From positions 930,001 to 994,000 of the forward strand of contig NZ_FSRM01000001.1 of NCBI RefSeq assembly GCF_900141745.1: a stretch of DNA of 64,000 bases. The letters are read 5' to 3'. The stretch's first letter is position 1. Each line of letters begins with the position of its first letter. The notes beneath the pieces are model-generated. The model had not been told where the DNA came from. It ran no database searches and saw only the letters and a program-made list of their open reading frames with translations. The DNA is from Paraburkholderia phenazinium. GTDB taxonomy: Bacteria > Pseudomonadota > Gammaproteobacteria > Burkholderiales > Burkholderiaceae. Below, one piece after another: positions 46,093 to 55,549 of this stretch. The position numbers were made by a program, and so were the translations under genes.

Positions 46093-46568
46093 CAAAGAAA
46101 GCGGGCTTCCAACCGCCAGCCTGTAGGTGTCCACCACTGACATGAAGTCGTAGTGGTCCGCGCACGAAATCGTCCCTCGCACACTTCCCCCTGGTGACAA
46201 AGGACTCATCCATCCCGATTCCGCACCTCGTGCGTCACCGGTAGGGTTCACCAAGGTGTGCTGCTTGTGTTGGTGGTTTTCTATTAGTTTGTTATGCGAA
46301 GTATTGCTGAGAAAAATTTCAGCAGCCAATACTCAGCACCGCCTAATACTTACGCGAGGCATTCGAGCACGTATGACGGCGAGGTGTTCCCGCCACGTTT
46401 TGCAGAAGGGGTTATGCCCGTCGGCGGGCGCGTAGCGCAACGCTGGAGCAGATGAGTGCTTTGTCACTAAGGGGTGCGGTGCGAGGGCACGTTGCGTGCG
46501 CGGACCACTCTGGGATAGTTTAGGCGGTGGACACCTACAGGCTAGCGGTTAGAAGCCCGCTTTCTTTG

Positions 46569-46600
46569 CTTACTTTCTTTGCGGCGGCAAAGAAAGTAAG
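46569..46600. repeat. Perfect hairpin in right arm
   Basis: The same 14-bp hairpin occurs in inverted orientation at 46569-46582 / 46587-46600, with loop GGCG. Confidence 0.9.
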
Positions 46601-46705
46601 TGCCGCCCCGCACAGGGGCATCACTAATAGACCACTAAGAATGCAAGGAAAGGCCAAAGCAGCAAGACCAAGGACAAGCGCCGCGCAGGCAAACAAACCC
46701 CGCCC

Positions 46706-47998
46706 TCATTCCCGACTAGCCAAGGCCCTCTTATCCTCTCCCTTAACCCCACCGGAGGATGAGCCTTGGGCACTAGCTGTCTGCGAAGACCCCCCGTCAC
46801 TCCAGACAACAGAATCATTCACAGCATAAAGCCGACAAGGCGCCGAACTCTGCTTCTGGCAATTAGCCACAGCAACCGACATCGGATCATCCCCACCCTC
46901 AGCCCAGGACCACGCTCCCGAGTCAGAAACAGCAAAAGCCCGGCTAGGATATTGATGCAAGAAATTCCGATACCCATTGCGCCCAGCTTCGTCGACAAAC
47001 GGCACAGCGGTCACCGCATCCAGAGCCGCATACCCGCTAGCCTTAGGCGGCTCCGGATCCGCTACCCGATACTGCACGCCAGTGGGCATCCCCACCCGCG
47101 CCAGGAAGGCCTCGACTGCAGGCCACCAGACCCGCACACCATCGCGGTCGCCAACCAGCCGGTGCGCGTCGTTCTTGTATGCGCCAAAGTCCACCATCTT
47201 CGCTTCCGCGCCATGTGCCGAATACGCGGCGTACATGCTCGCGACCAGCGGCGACGACCAGATCGAATCGTTATCGCCATACAGCCACAGCGAAGGCACG
47301 TGAGTCTTCTCACCGTACGCGCTAAACGCGTGAGTCAGATTGTCCTGCCAGCCGGTACACGCGTCCTGCCGCAAACCGCCCGAGAAATTGATCAACGCCC
47401 GCACGCCCGGCGCGGCCTCGGTGCCGTAGGCGATCGTCGCGAGGCCGCCGTGCGACGTGCCCGCTACCACGATGTGCTGTGCGTCGACATACGGCTGCTT
47501 TGACATGTACCCGATCGTGGCGGCTACATCGCCTGCCTGGCCCAAACCGTTACGCTCGACGTCGCAGCCGTCCTGTTCGTACGTGCCGCCCGATTGCGCG
47601 AAGCCCTGCCGGTTAGGCGCCACCACCACGTAACCGCGGCGCACGAATTCGCGGGCGAACGGCAGCGGATCGCTACGCGATTGCTGGCGCGGGTCGCCCG
47701 GCATCTTGCCGTGGTTGAAGACGATCATCGGGAAGGGGCCCGCGCCGTCCGGCTTGTAGATCGTCGTTTCGAGCGTGATCGTGCCGGCGGCGTCCACGGG
47801 CACACGGATGATCTGCTGATTCAGGCTGACGGGGGGCAGGTAGGTATCGTCGTCGAGTGCGATGCGTGGGACTTCGGCGCGTGTGAGCGGCCCGGCAGCC
47901 TGCGAATCGGCCAGTGGATCGGCGTGTGCAAACGACACGGCACATCCCGCCCATGTACACAGCATTGCACCGACCGTCAGAAACTCTCTGCAACCCAT
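46706..47998 (-). CDS. Exported dienelactone-hydrolase-like protein
   Basis: The 430-residue protein has a signal peptide (ends near CAVSFAHA, residue 26) and an alpha/beta hydrolase domain with nucleophile elbow AGTSHGGLA, acid in YGDNDSIW and base in KNDAHRLVG. The C-terminal 100 residues are distinctive: after NFLHQYPSRAFAVSD come NCQKQ and PCRLYAVNDSVVW, a Cys-pair motif seen in other Burkholderia exported hydrolases, then a Ser/Gly-rich tail. The substrate is unknown. Its stop is 48 bp from the inverted-repeat element. Confidence 0.82.
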   Translation of the reverse strand: MGCREFLTVGAMLCTWAGCAVSFAHADPLADSQAAGPLTRAEVPRIALDDDTYLPPVSLNQQIIRVPVDAAGTITLETTIYKPDGAGPFPMIVFNHGKMPGDPRQQSRSDPLPFAREFVRRGYVVVAPNRQGFAQSGGTYEQDGCDVERNGLGQAGDVAATIGYMSKQPYVDAQHIVVAGTSHGGLATIAYGTEAAPGVRALINFSGGLRQDACTGWQDNLTHAFSAYGEKTHVPSLWLYGDNDSIWSSPLVASMYAAYSAHGAEAKMVDFGAYKNDAHRLVGDRDGVRVWWPAVEAFLARVGMPTGVQYRVADPEPPKASGYAALDAVTAVPFVDEAGRNGYRNFLHQYPSRAFAVSDSGAWSWAEGGDDPMSVAVANCQKQSSAPCRLYAVNDSVVWSDGGSSQTASAQGSSSGGVKGEDKRALASRE

Positions 47999-48614
47999 TC
48001 GCAGTACCTGCCTTGAAGTACGTCCTTAAAACCAACATCGCCTGCGACTCTTTTCGTTTCGCTGTCGTTTGCCTTTCGGCAAGATTTGCGGCAACAAAAA
48101 GACACTCGCGTGTGTAGCGCGCCTGACGCACGCACGCGGTTCGAGATCGCACGGGATAACCCACCAGCCTGGCCGACGCGACCCCACGCGCCGATGATGA
48201 GCAACACACGATGCCACGTGAAACAACGCTCGACGCACGGAGGATCAAGGCGCCAGCGCAGTTTCCGGACATCTGTGCGGGGACGGTTTGGACCGCACCC
48301 TCGCACCATGTCGCTGCAAAACCTTCAGAGCGATCCTGGCACGACAAATTGTGTTTGTGCAATTCAGGAGAACCCGCGAGAAAAAATTCGTAGTGCTCGA
48401 TACGTCGCGGGTGTGTCGAATCCCAACGCGCACAGCGCCGTTCGGGACGACCGGGCGAAATGACCGATGTGGTGGGCTTCCAACAAATTCGCGCTGCCGT
48501 TTTAAGGGGCGTATGTGAGGGCGAAATTAATGCGCGCGGGCTACGCGCGAGCGGGCCGCTTTAACGCGCTGAAATATTACGGACCCTTACTGCGCGGTGT
48601 CTGACGTGGTGGTG
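47999..48614. other. Intergenic region, 616 bp
   Basis: I see no gene with a good start and no RNA motif. The leftward hydrolase promoter should be near 48010-48110. The right part lies beyond the end of ychJ. Short open frames here have no recognisable product. Confidence 0.4.
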
Positions 48615-49061
48615 CTAGGTATCGCTGAGGTCGCCGTCGACATAGCGCCAGCGGCCATCGTCGCCGCGCAAGAAGCGGCTCAGTTCGTGCAAACGGTGAG
48701 CCCGTCCGCCGACCTTGTAACGTGCGACGAATTCGACTTCGGCGTGGTTGTCGTCTTGCGAAGCGAAGCGTTTGATCTGCAGACCTAGCCAGCGCGGCGC
48801 GTCGGAGGCGTCGGGATTTGCGTCGAGTTCAGCAGGGCAGGTATGCGGCGCCCACGTGGCGCGCAGATAGTCGTTCGCACCGAGCACGTATGCACTGTAG
48901 CGCGAGCGCATCAGTTCGAGCGCGTTGGGGGCGGCCTCGCCGCCGTCGATGAAGCGGCCACAGCAAAGCGCGAAGCGCGGCGGTCTGGCGCCGCTGCGCT
49001 GATCGGGCGCTGCGCCGCCGCAGGGGCAATCGGTGGGTCGTTGCGTCGTCAAGGATTTCAC
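48615..49061 (-). CDS. ychJ: YchJ family protein
   Basis: The 148-residue protein shows the UPF0225/YchJ pattern: DCPCGG near the start, ALCCGRFIDGG and LMRSRYSAYVLG, then a small SnoaL-like fold ending GRWRYVDGD. The CPCG and CC cysteines resemble a SEC-C metal site. Function is not established. It starts with GTG at 49061, overlapping the SDR stop by 4 bp (GTGA). Confidence 0.9.
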   Translation of the reverse strand: MKSLTTQRPTDCPCGGAAPDQRSGARPPRFALCCGRFIDGGEAAPNALELMRSRYSAYVLGANDYLRATWAPHTCPAELDANPDASDAPRWLGLQIKRFASQDDNHAEVEFVARYKVGGRAHRLHELSRFLRGDDGRWRYVDGDLSDT

Positions 49062-49735
49062 CAGTCGAGCGAGGTACCGTCGTATTGGAAGAATCGGCCG
49101 TTAAACGACTCGTGTGACGCCGCGGCCTGAGCGAGGACCTGGCGCATGCCGCTCACGCTGCGCTCGGGATCGATCGCCGCCTGTGCACCGCCCATATCGG
49201 TGCGTACCCAGCCTGGATGCAACGCGACGCATGCCGCGCGCCGCGTCTGCAATGAGGCGATCTTCAGCGCGTCGTTGAGCGCCGCCTTGCTCACGCGATA
49301 CAGCCAGCCCGTGGTGCCACTCGCCTCGGTGATGCTGCCCATCTTGCTCGACAGCACCGCGAGGACGCCGTTGGCGTCCTCGACGAGCGGCAGCAGGATC
49401 GGAATCAGTTGCATGGGGCCGCGCACATTGGTCACCATCACTTCGTCGAAGTCCTCGGCGGTGACGGTCTCCACGCCGTCCGTACGCGGACCGTAGACGC
49501 CCGACACCAGCAATGCCGCATCGAGCCGCTCGCCATCGAGCTTCCAGCCAAGCGCAGCGATCTCGGTGGGCACGGTGATGTCGAGTGAGAACGTCTCCGC
49601 GCCGAGCGCTTCAAGTGCCTCGAGCGATGCCTCGTCGCGTGCGGTGGCAAGCACGCGCCAACCAGCCTTTTTGTACTGGTGCGCGAATTCGCGGCCGATG
49701 CCGCGTGACGCACCGACGATCAATACTGTTTTCAT
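49058..49735 (-). CDS. Short-chain dehydrogenase/reductase
   Basis: The 225-residue SDR has VGASRGIGREFA near residue 7, LSSKMGS and Y-R-V-S-K (YRVSKAAL) with the catalytic Tyr and Lys, and HPGWVRTDMGG. The coenzyme motif fits NAD(P). The substrate is unknown. Its start is an ATG at 49735 and it ends overlapping ychJ by 4 bp. Confidence 0.9.
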   Translation of the reverse strand: MKTVLIVGASRGIGREFAHQYKKAGWRVLATARDEASLEALEALGAETFSLDITVPTEIAALGWKLDGERLDAALLVSGVYGPRTDGVETVTAEDFDEVMVTNVRGPMQLIPILLPLVEDANGVLAVLSSKMGSITEASGTTGWLYRVSKAALNDALKIASLQTRRAACVALHPGWVRTDMGGAQAAIDPERSVSGMRQVLAQAAASHESFNGRFFQYDGTSLDW

Positions 49736-49855
49736 ACGATTACCTCGAGGTACAAAACGGATCTAAAGCGGGTTCAGGGCGGACCGTATGCTGGACTGGG
49801 TGCATGCGCCGTGCCCGCTTTGGGGACGAGAAGGACACAGCGCACCCGCAACGCC

Positions 49856-51061
49856 TTACACCAGTTCAATCCCCATCGCGGTTGCCTCACCCCCGCCGAT
49901 GCACAGCGTCGCGACACCGCGCTTCAGGCCGCGGTGCTTCAACGCACCGATCAGGGTGACCAGGATCCGCGCACCCGACGCGCCGATCGGATGGCCCAGC
50001 GCGCAGGCGCCGCCGTTCACGTTGACCTTCTCGTGCGGCAGACGGTGTTCTTTCATCGCGGCCATCGTCACAACGGCGAACGCTTCGTTCACCTCGTACA
50101 GGTCCACTTCGTTCGCACTCCAACCGTTCTTCTCGAACAGTTTGCGGATCGCGCCCACCGGCGCGGTGGTGAACTTCGCCGGTTCCTGAGCGAAGGTCGA
50201 ATGACCGACCACACGCGCGAGCGGCGTGACACCCAGCCGCTTCGCTGTCGATTCACGCATCATCACCAACGCTGCAGCGCCATCCGAGATAGAAGACGAG
50301 TTCGCGGCCGTCACCGTTCCGGTCTTGCTGAACGCAGGCTTGAGCGTCGCGATTTTCTCGAGGTTCGCCTTGAACGGCTGCTCGTCGCGTTCGATCGTCA
50401 CGTCGCCCTTGCGGCTCTCCACCTTCACGGGCGCGATTTCCCATGCAAACGAACCGTCTTCGTTGGCTCGCTTCGCGCGCTTGAGCGACTCCACGGCGAA
50501 GGCATCTTGCGCCTCACGCGTGAAGTCGAATGACGTCGCGCATTCCTCGGCGAAGGTGCCCATCAGGCGGCCCTTTTCGTAGGCGTCTTCGAGACCGTCG
50601 TAGAACATATGGTCGATCACCTGGCCGTGGCCCATGCGCATGCCGCCACGCGCCTTCGGCAGCAGGTAAGGCGCGTTGGTCATGCTTTCCATGCCGCCCG
50701 CGACGATCACATCCACCGAGCCCGCGGCCAGCATGTCGTGCGCGAACATGGCCGCGCGCATGCCGGAGCCGCACATCTTGTTCACCGTCGTGCTGCCGGT
50801 GGAGAGCGGTAAACCCGCGCCGAGCGCTGCCTGACGAGCGGGCGCCTGGCCGAGACCGGCAGGCAGCACGCAGCCCATCACCACTTCGTCGACCTGTCCC
50901 GGCTCCAGACCTGCGCGCTTGACGGCCGCTTCGATCGCGATCGCGCCAAGTTGCGGCGCGGTCAGCGTCGCGAAGTCGCCCTGGAACGCCGCCATCGGCG
51001 TACGGGCGACGGAAACGATCACAATCGGATCGGCCTGGTTGTCACGCTTTGTCTCACTCAT
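49856..51061 (-). CDS. Acetyl-CoA C-acetyltransferase (thiolase)
   Basis: The 401-residue protein is a biosynthetic/degradative thiolase: nucleophile Cys in NKMCGSGM near 95, NEAFAVVT, GGACALGHPIGASGAR with the His, and CIGGGEATAMGIE with the second Cys. It interconverts acetoacetyl-CoA and two acetyl-CoA. It starts 8 bp inside the carbonic anhydrase gene with AAGGAG upstream of the ATG, so the two are coupled in the MerR-aceK operon. Confidence 0.93.
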   Translation of the reverse strand: MSETKRDNQADPIVIVSVARTPMAAFQGDFATLTAPQLGAIAIEAAVKRAGLEPGQVDEVVMGCVLPAGLGQAPARQAALGAGLPLSTGSTTVNKMCGSGMRAAMFAHDMLAAGSVDVIVAGGMESMTNAPYLLPKARGGMRMGHGQVIDHMFYDGLEDAYEKGRLMGTFAEECATSFDFTREAQDAFAVESLKRAKRANEDGSFAWEIAPVKVESRKGDVTIERDEQPFKANLEKIATLKPAFSKTGTVTAANSSSISDGAAALVMMRESTAKRLGVTPLARVVGHSTFAQEPAKFTTAPVGAIRKLFEKNGWSANEVDLYEVNEAFAVVTMAAMKEHRLPHEKVNVNGGACALGHPIGASGARILVTLIGALKHRGLKRGVATLCIGGGEATAMGIELV

Positions 51062-51830
51062 GTTTTAGCTCCTTGATCACACCTTCGACGACGGCCGGCA
51101 CCTCGCCGAGCCTGGCCGCGTCGGACGCGACCACGTCGTTGTCTGCCCGATGCGCGCCGCTCGCCGATACAGCCGCGACGCACTTCGAATACGTTTCATC
51201 GAGCTCATCCGGCGCGCCGATCATCATGCCGAGATTGCGCACCTTGCCGTCGTGCACGCCATAGGCCCAGCCGTGCACGGTGAGTTCCTGGCCGCGCGCC
51301 CAGGCGTCGTTGACGATGGTCGTGCGGCATACATTGACGACCTGTTCGATCGTGTTCAGCTCCACGAGACGCCGGTGACGCGCTTCGCCCATTGGCCATT
51401 CTTCGAGCAGCGTCGCGTGTTTGGTGCGCACATCCTGCACGTGATGCAGCCAGTTGTCAGCCAGACCGACACGCCGGCCGTGCAGTGCGGCGCCCACGCC
51501 CGAGCAGCCGTAGTGGCCCACCACCATGATGTGCTTGACCTTCAGCAGATCGACCGCGAACTGGATCACGGAGAGGCAGTTCAGATCGGTGTGCACGACG
51601 ACGTTCGCAATGTTTCTATGGACGAACACTTCGCCCGGCGGCAGGCCGATGATCTGGTTGGCCGGCACGCGCGAATCCGAGCAGCCGATCCACAGGTATT
51701 CAGGCGTCTGCTGGTGGGCAAGGCGCGAGAAATACTCGGGGTCCTCGGCGAGTTGGCGGGCTACCCACTTGTCGTTGTTGTCGAACAGGTGAGAGAGCGG
51801 GTTGGGCAGAGAAGAAGCGTTTGCGTTCAT
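51054..51830 (-). CDS. can: Beta-carbonic anhydrase
   Basis: The 258-residue enzyme has the zinc and catalytic set C50-S-D52-S-R54 and H106-Y-G-C109 (IGCSDSRVPANQ, VVGHYGCSGV). It hydrates CO2 to bicarbonate in the cytoplasm, supplying carboxylases. It lies between aceK and the thiolase. A GTG at 51917 overlapping the aceK stop is an alternative start that would add an unconserved 29-residue Pro/Thr-rich leader; the ATG at 51830 is preferred. Confidence 0.92.
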   Translation of the reverse strand: MNANASSLPNPLSHLFDNNDKWVARQLAEDPEYFSRLAHQQTPEYLWIGCSDSRVPANQIIGLPPGEVFVHRNIANVVVHTDLNCLSVIQFAVDLLKVKHIMVVGHYGCSGVGAALHGRRVGLADNWLHHVQDVRTKHATLLEEWPMGEARHRRLVELNTIEQVVNVCRTTIVNDAWARGQELTVHGWAYGVHDGKVRNLGMMIGAPDELDETYSKCVAAVSASGAHRADNDVVASDAARLGEVPAVVEGVIKELKHE

Positions 51831-51913
51831 GGTGAGTCGAGTCGGTTGTTGGACCGATGGACCGGTCGGTGTCGTTGCAGGAGGGGCGGGCGTAGAACGG
51901 GGTCCATGTTCGT

Positions 51914-53797
51914 TCACGCCGCGCGAGCGGCAGATTCGCGCGTTGCCGTTGTGTCGTTTGTGTTGTTTGCGTCGCTTGAGCCGCTTGAGTCGTTTGCACC
52001 GGCAGCTTTCTGCACGCCGGTTCCGGGAGCGAAACGCTCCGGATAGCGGATGCAGAAGCGCACACTGCTGTCGTAGGGAAAGAAGTCGGGCAGTTCGCCT
52101 TTCAGTAAGTGATCCTTATGTCGTTGCCACAGCGCCGGATCGAAGAAGTCTGCGTGATGCTGCATGAAAGCGCGGCGCACGCGTGGGTCGCCGAGCAGGA
52201 AGGTACCGTAGGTTTCGGGAAAAATGTCATGCGAGCCAACCGCGTACCACGGCTCGCCGGACATCTCGTCTTCCTCGTTGCGCGGCGGCGGCACCGCGCG
52301 CACATTGCAATCGGTCAGGTATTCGATCTCGTCGTAGTCGTAGAACACGACGCGGCCATGACGTGTCACGCCGAAGTTCTTGTACAGCATGTCGCCGGGG
52401 AAGATGTTCGCCTGCATCAGCTCCTTCACCGCGTCACCGTATTCGCGGATGCCGTGATCGACGTCCTCGTCGCTGCCATTTTGCAGATAGAGGTTCAACG
52501 GCATCATGCGGCGCTCGATGTACAGATGGCGGATCACGAGGTTGTCGCCCTCGTATTCGAGCATCGACGGCACTTCCTTTTCGAGTTCGTGCAACAGCGC
52601 TTCGTCGAGGCGCGAGACAGGCAGCGCCACGCTCGAATACTCCAGCGTATCGGCCATACGTCCTAAACGGTCGTGTCGTTTGACGAGCTGATATTTGCCC
52701 TGAATCTGTTCGCGCGAAGTTTCCTTGGGCGGCGGGAAATTGTCCTTGATCAGCTTGAACACATAGGGAAACGAGGGCAGCGTGAACACCAGCATCACCA
52801 TCCCTTTGATGCCGGGCGCGATGATGAACTGATCGCTCGAATGCGACAGGTGATGCAGCAGGTCGCGATAGAACAGATTCTTGCCCTGCTTCTGCAAGCC
52901 GAGCGAGGTATAGATTTCCGCCTTGGGCTTGCCCGGCATGACGGTGCCGAGAAACTCCACGTACGCGGACGGCACTTCCATATCCACCAGAAAATATGAG
53001 TGCGAGAAGCTGAAGATGATCAGCAACTGGTCGCGCTTGAGCAGCACGGTGTCGAGCGCGAGCAGACCGGGCTTTACGTGACGCAGCGGCACGGCGAATG
53101 GGAGCAGCGCGTCACCGTTGATGATGCGCCCCACGATATACGCCGACTTGTTGCGATAGAACAGCGACGACAGCACATGAATCTGGAAATTGGCGGCTTC
53201 GTCGAAGGTGCCGAACGCGCCGTGAATGGACTGCATCACGCAGCCGACATCGCGCTGCAGATCCTCAAATGGGGGTTCCAGCTGGAAGTTGGTGACGACG
53301 CGCTCGAGCGTTGCAGCGAGACCGTCCTTACCAGGGTAATACGCGCGATAGGTCGGTTTGGCCGCGGGTTCGTCGTTCTCGATGTATTCGGTCGAGATGG
53401 CGGGCCGCACAAAAATAAAGTCATTGTTGAAATACGAGCGATGCAGAATCTTGCAGCACACCGAATTGAAAAACGTTTCTGCGCACTCGGGCTGATGATG
53501 CGTGGTCAAGAGGCCGATGTAGTGCAGCTTGATCTGCTGCCACACCTCGTCGTCGATATTTTCGGCATCGTATTCGTCTTCGAGCAGTTTGACGCATTCC
53601 GCGACCCGTTCGTCATACGAAGTAATCCGTTCCCGCGCAAGGCGTTGCAGGCCATGCCAGTCACCGGCTTCGAACAGGGCCTTCGCGTGAATTGCGGCCT
53701 CGCGGAAGACGCGGTAGTGGCGATCGAACCCTTCGAGCATCGTCTGCGCAAGATCGAAGCCAATCTGTGACGACAGCAGTTTGGGAAAGTGATTCAT
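51914..53797 (-). CDS. aceK: Isocitrate dehydrogenase kinase/phosphatase
   Basis: The 627-residue protein matches AceK along its length: [18 protein letters not shown] at the start, [27 protein letters not shown] near 110, and [14 protein letters not shown] [19 protein letters not shown] in the kinase part. It phosphorylates and dephosphorylates isocitrate dehydrogenase to switch carbon between the TCA cycle and the glyoxylate shunt. No aceA or aceB is nearby. Its ATG overlaps the MerR regulator stop by 4 bp. The C-terminus carries a low-complexity Ser/Asn/Thr tail. Confidence 0.95.
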   Translation of the reverse strand: MNHFPKLLSSQIGFDLAQTMLEGFDRHYRVFREAAIHAKALFEAGDWHGLQRLARERITSYDERVAECVKLLEDEYDAENIDDEVWQQIKLHYIGLLTTHHQPECAETFFNSVCCKILHRSYFNNDFIFVRPAISTEYIENDEPAAKPTYRAYYPGKDGLAATLERVVTNFQLEPPFEDLQRDVGCVMQSIHGAFGTFDEAANFQIHVLSSLFYRNKSAYIVGRIINGDALLPFAVPLRHVKPGLLALDTVLLKRDQLLIIFSFSHSYFLVDMEVPSAYVEFLGTVMPGKPKAEIYTSLGLQKQGKNLFYRDLLHHLSHSSDQFIIAPGIKGMVMLVFTLPSFPYVFKLIKDNFPPPKETSREQIQGKYQLVKRHDRLGRMADTLEYSSVALPVSRLDEALLHELEKEVPSMLEYEGDNLVIRHLYIERRMMPLNLYLQNGSDEDVDHGIREYGDAVKELMQANIFPGDMLYKNFGVTRHGRVVFYDYDEIEYLTDCNVRAVPPPRNEEDEMSGEPWYAVGSHDIFPETYGTFLLGDPRVRRAFMQHHADFFDPALWQRHKDHLLKGELPDFFPYDSSVRFCIRYPERFAPGTGVQKAAGANDSSGSSDANNTNDTTATRESAARAA

Positions 53798-54219
53798 GTC
53801 GAGCGGGCGTCCGACACCAACCCTTGCGGCTCGCGTTCGCCGCTTTCAAGCAGCGCGCGCGCCTGGGCTTCGTATTGCGCGAGGTCTTCGAGCGTCGCGT
53901 TCAGGTCTTCGAGCTGGCGCTCCAGCACTTCGCGATGCCGTGTCACCGTGGCGAGAAACGCGTGCAATTGCGGAGCCGTGTCGGTCGGCGATTCGTACAG
54001 ATCGAGCAGATCGCGGATTTCCGACAACGTAAAGCCGAGCCGCTTGCCCCGCAACGTGAGTTTCAGACGAGTCCGGTCGCGGCCCGAGTAGACGCGCCGC
54101 AGTCCACTCGACCCTTCACGGCTTGGTGAGAGTAAACCCTGGTCTTCGTAGAAGCGGATCGCTCGCGGGGTGACGTCGAATTCACGCGCGAGCTCGGTGA
54201 TGGTGTATTGCGTGTTCAT
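53794..54219 (-). CDS. MerR-family regulator, LiuR-like
   Basis: The 141-residue protein starts [25 protein letters not shown], the MerR winged helix-turn-helix, followed by a coiled-coil dimerisation helix ([19 protein letters not shown]). It resembles LiuR, which in beta- and gammaproteobacteria controls leucine/isovalerate catabolism. It overlaps aceK by 4 bp, so regulator and kinase/phosphatase are co-expressed. A candidate operator lies in the divergent gap at 54264-54285. Confidence 0.88.
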   Translation of the reverse strand: MNTQYTITELAREFDVTPRAIRFYEDQGLLSPSREGSSGLRRVYSGRDRTRLKLTLRGKRLGFTLSEIRDLLDLYESPTDTAPQLHAFLATVTRHREVLERQLEDLNATLEDLAQYEAQARALLESGEREPQGLVSDARST

Positions 54220-54263
54220 GGGACGCCCCGTGGCCGGGCAGAAAAACCGATTGGACGATAGAA

Positions 54264-54285
54264 TCGACGTTTACGTTATCGTCAA
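54264..54285. promoter_or_regulatory. LiuR-type operator
   Basis: TCGACGTTTACGTTATCGTCAA is a 22-bp near-palindrome (16 of 22 positions match its reverse complement) of the ACGT-rich style I associate with LiuR sites. It lies between the divergent MerR and MBL genes. Confidence 0.6.
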
Positions 54286-54376
54286 CTTGAGTAAAGCGCA
54301 ACCAGGGCGCGCGGCGACGAAGTGGCGGCTATTGCCGCGACTCCGACCGCTTGACCGATGGAAATAGACCCCCACA

Positions 54377-55450
54377 ATGAATGCTCTCGAACACCAGCTC
54401 GACTACCCGTTCAACGACACCTTGCCGGACGCCGGCCACGCATTCGAAGTGACGCCTGGCGTGTTCTGGCTGCGTATGCCGCTGCCGTTTGCGCTGGACC
54501 ACATCAACCTGTGGTTGCTGCGCGATGAGATCGATGGTCAGAAGGGCTGGACGGTGATCGATTGCGGCATCACCTCGGACACGATCAAGGCAAACTGGGA
54601 GCAGGTGTTCGACACGGTGCTCGAAGGCCTGCCGGTGCTGCGTGTGATCGTCACGCATTGCCATCCGGATCACATCGGTCTTGCGCACTGGATCTGTAAG
54701 GGCGGCGACAAGCAGCGCTGGGACGTGCGTCTGTGGATGACGCTTGGCGAATACATGCAGGCGCGCGTGATGGCGTCAGGCGACGGCTCGAACGCGGGTG
54801 GCGCCGGCGCAGCGCGCCACTTCGCACTGCATGGGCTCACCGACGAGGCCTCACTCGACAAACTGCGCAATCGCACGAGCTACTACTCGAACCTCGTTCC
54901 GGCGATACCGGGCCAGTATCGGCGCGTGCGTGAAGGACAGGGTATCGATATTGGCGGCAAGACGTGGCGCGTCGTGACCGGCTTTGGTCACTCGCCGGAA
55001 CACTGCGCGCTGCATAACGAAGCGGACGGCGTGCTGATTTCGGGTGACATGGTATTGCCGCGTATCTCTACCAACGTTTCGGTGTTCGACATGGAGCCGG
55101 AAGGTACGCCGCTCGCGCTATATCTGGAATCGCTCGGCCGCTACGAGACGATGGCTGAGGATACGCTCGTGCTGCCGTCGCACGGCAAGCCGTTTCGCGG
55201 CGTGCGAACCCGTATCAGGCAACTGCGCGAACATCACGATGCCCGGCTCGCCGAAGTGCGCGAGGCCTGCGCGCAGAGGCCGCAAAGCGCCGCGGATATC
55301 GTGCCGTTGATGTTCAAGCGGCAGCTCGATATCCATCAGATGACGTTCGCCATGGGCGAGGCGCTCGCGCATTTGCATCTGCTGTGGCTTGCGGGCGAGT
55401 TGAAGCGCACGCACGACGCGGACGGCGTGATCCGGTTCTCGCCGCTCTAG
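54377..55450 (+). CDS. Metallo-beta-lactamase-fold hydrolase
   Basis: The 357-residue protein has the zinc motif H94-C-H96-P-D98-H99 (VTHCHPDHIG) and the later GFGHSPEHCALHNE and SGDMVLPR ligands. A C-terminal winged-helix-like domain follows, as in larger MBL hydrolases of this type. The substrate is unknown. The divergent LiuR-like regulator and shared operator suggest a link to acyl-CoA or branched-chain amino-acid metabolism (inference). It ends at a bidirectional-looking hairpin at 55482. Confidence 0.88.
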   Translation: MNALEHQLDYPFNDTLPDAGHAFEVTPGVFWLRMPLPFALDHINLWLLRDEIDGQKGWTVIDCGITSDTIKANWEQVFDTVLEGLPVLRVIVTHCHPDHIGLAHWICKGGDKQRWDVRLWMTLGEYMQARVMASGDGSNAGGAGAARHFALHGLTDEASLDKLRNRTSYYSNLVPAIPGQYRRVREGQGIDIGGKTWRVVTGFGHSPEHCALHNEADGVLISGDMVLPRISTNVSVFDMEPEGTPLALYLESLGRYETMAEDTLVLPSHGKPFRGVRTRIRQLREHHDARLAEVREACAQRPQSAADIVPLMFKRQLDIHQMTFAMGEALAHLHLLWLAGELKRTHDADGVIRFSPL

Positions 55451-55481
55451 ACTCTTTGCTGGTCTGGTCCACGAAAAGAGA

Positions 55482-55515
55482 AAGGCCCGGTGCAACGCAA
55501 CCGGGCCTTGTTGTT
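55482..55515. terminator. Hairpin between convergent genes
   Basis: AAGGCCCGGT (55482-55491) pairs with ACCGGGCCTT (55500-55509) around a 7-base loop, with a modest T-rich run after it. It can terminate the MBL gene and, read leftward (GA-rich side), only weakly the binding-protein gene. Confidence 0.7.
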
Positions 55516-55549
55516 TGTGCTGGCAGCTTTTCGGCTCGGCGCAGCAGCC

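Larger units (their letters stand above)
46004..46657. repeat. 654-bp inverted-repeat element
   Basis: Two 207-bp arms (46004-46210 and 46451-46657) are inverted copies around a 240-bp core. The arms are imperfect overall but share 68 identical bases (46042-46109 against 46552-46619). Each arm contains its own perfect hairpin CTTACTTTCTTTGC/GCAAAGAAAGTAAG and a CGCCCC/GGGGCG hairpin. No transposase is present. From memory, the CTTACTTTCTTTGC hairpin is a widespread intergenic repeat in Paraburkholderia. It separates bioA from the dienelactone-hydrolase-like gene. Confidence 0.85.

Noticed and set aside
45855..46329. Small frames in the repeat region upstream of bioA
   Set aside because: They encode repeat-derived, low-complexity peptides and lack ribosome binding sites.
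46004..46657. Insertion sequence
   Set aside because: The inverted arms enclose only 240 bp with no transposase frame.
48337..48355. Sigma-54 promoter
   Set aside because: TGGCAC is present but the -12 element is TG instead of GC at the required spacing.
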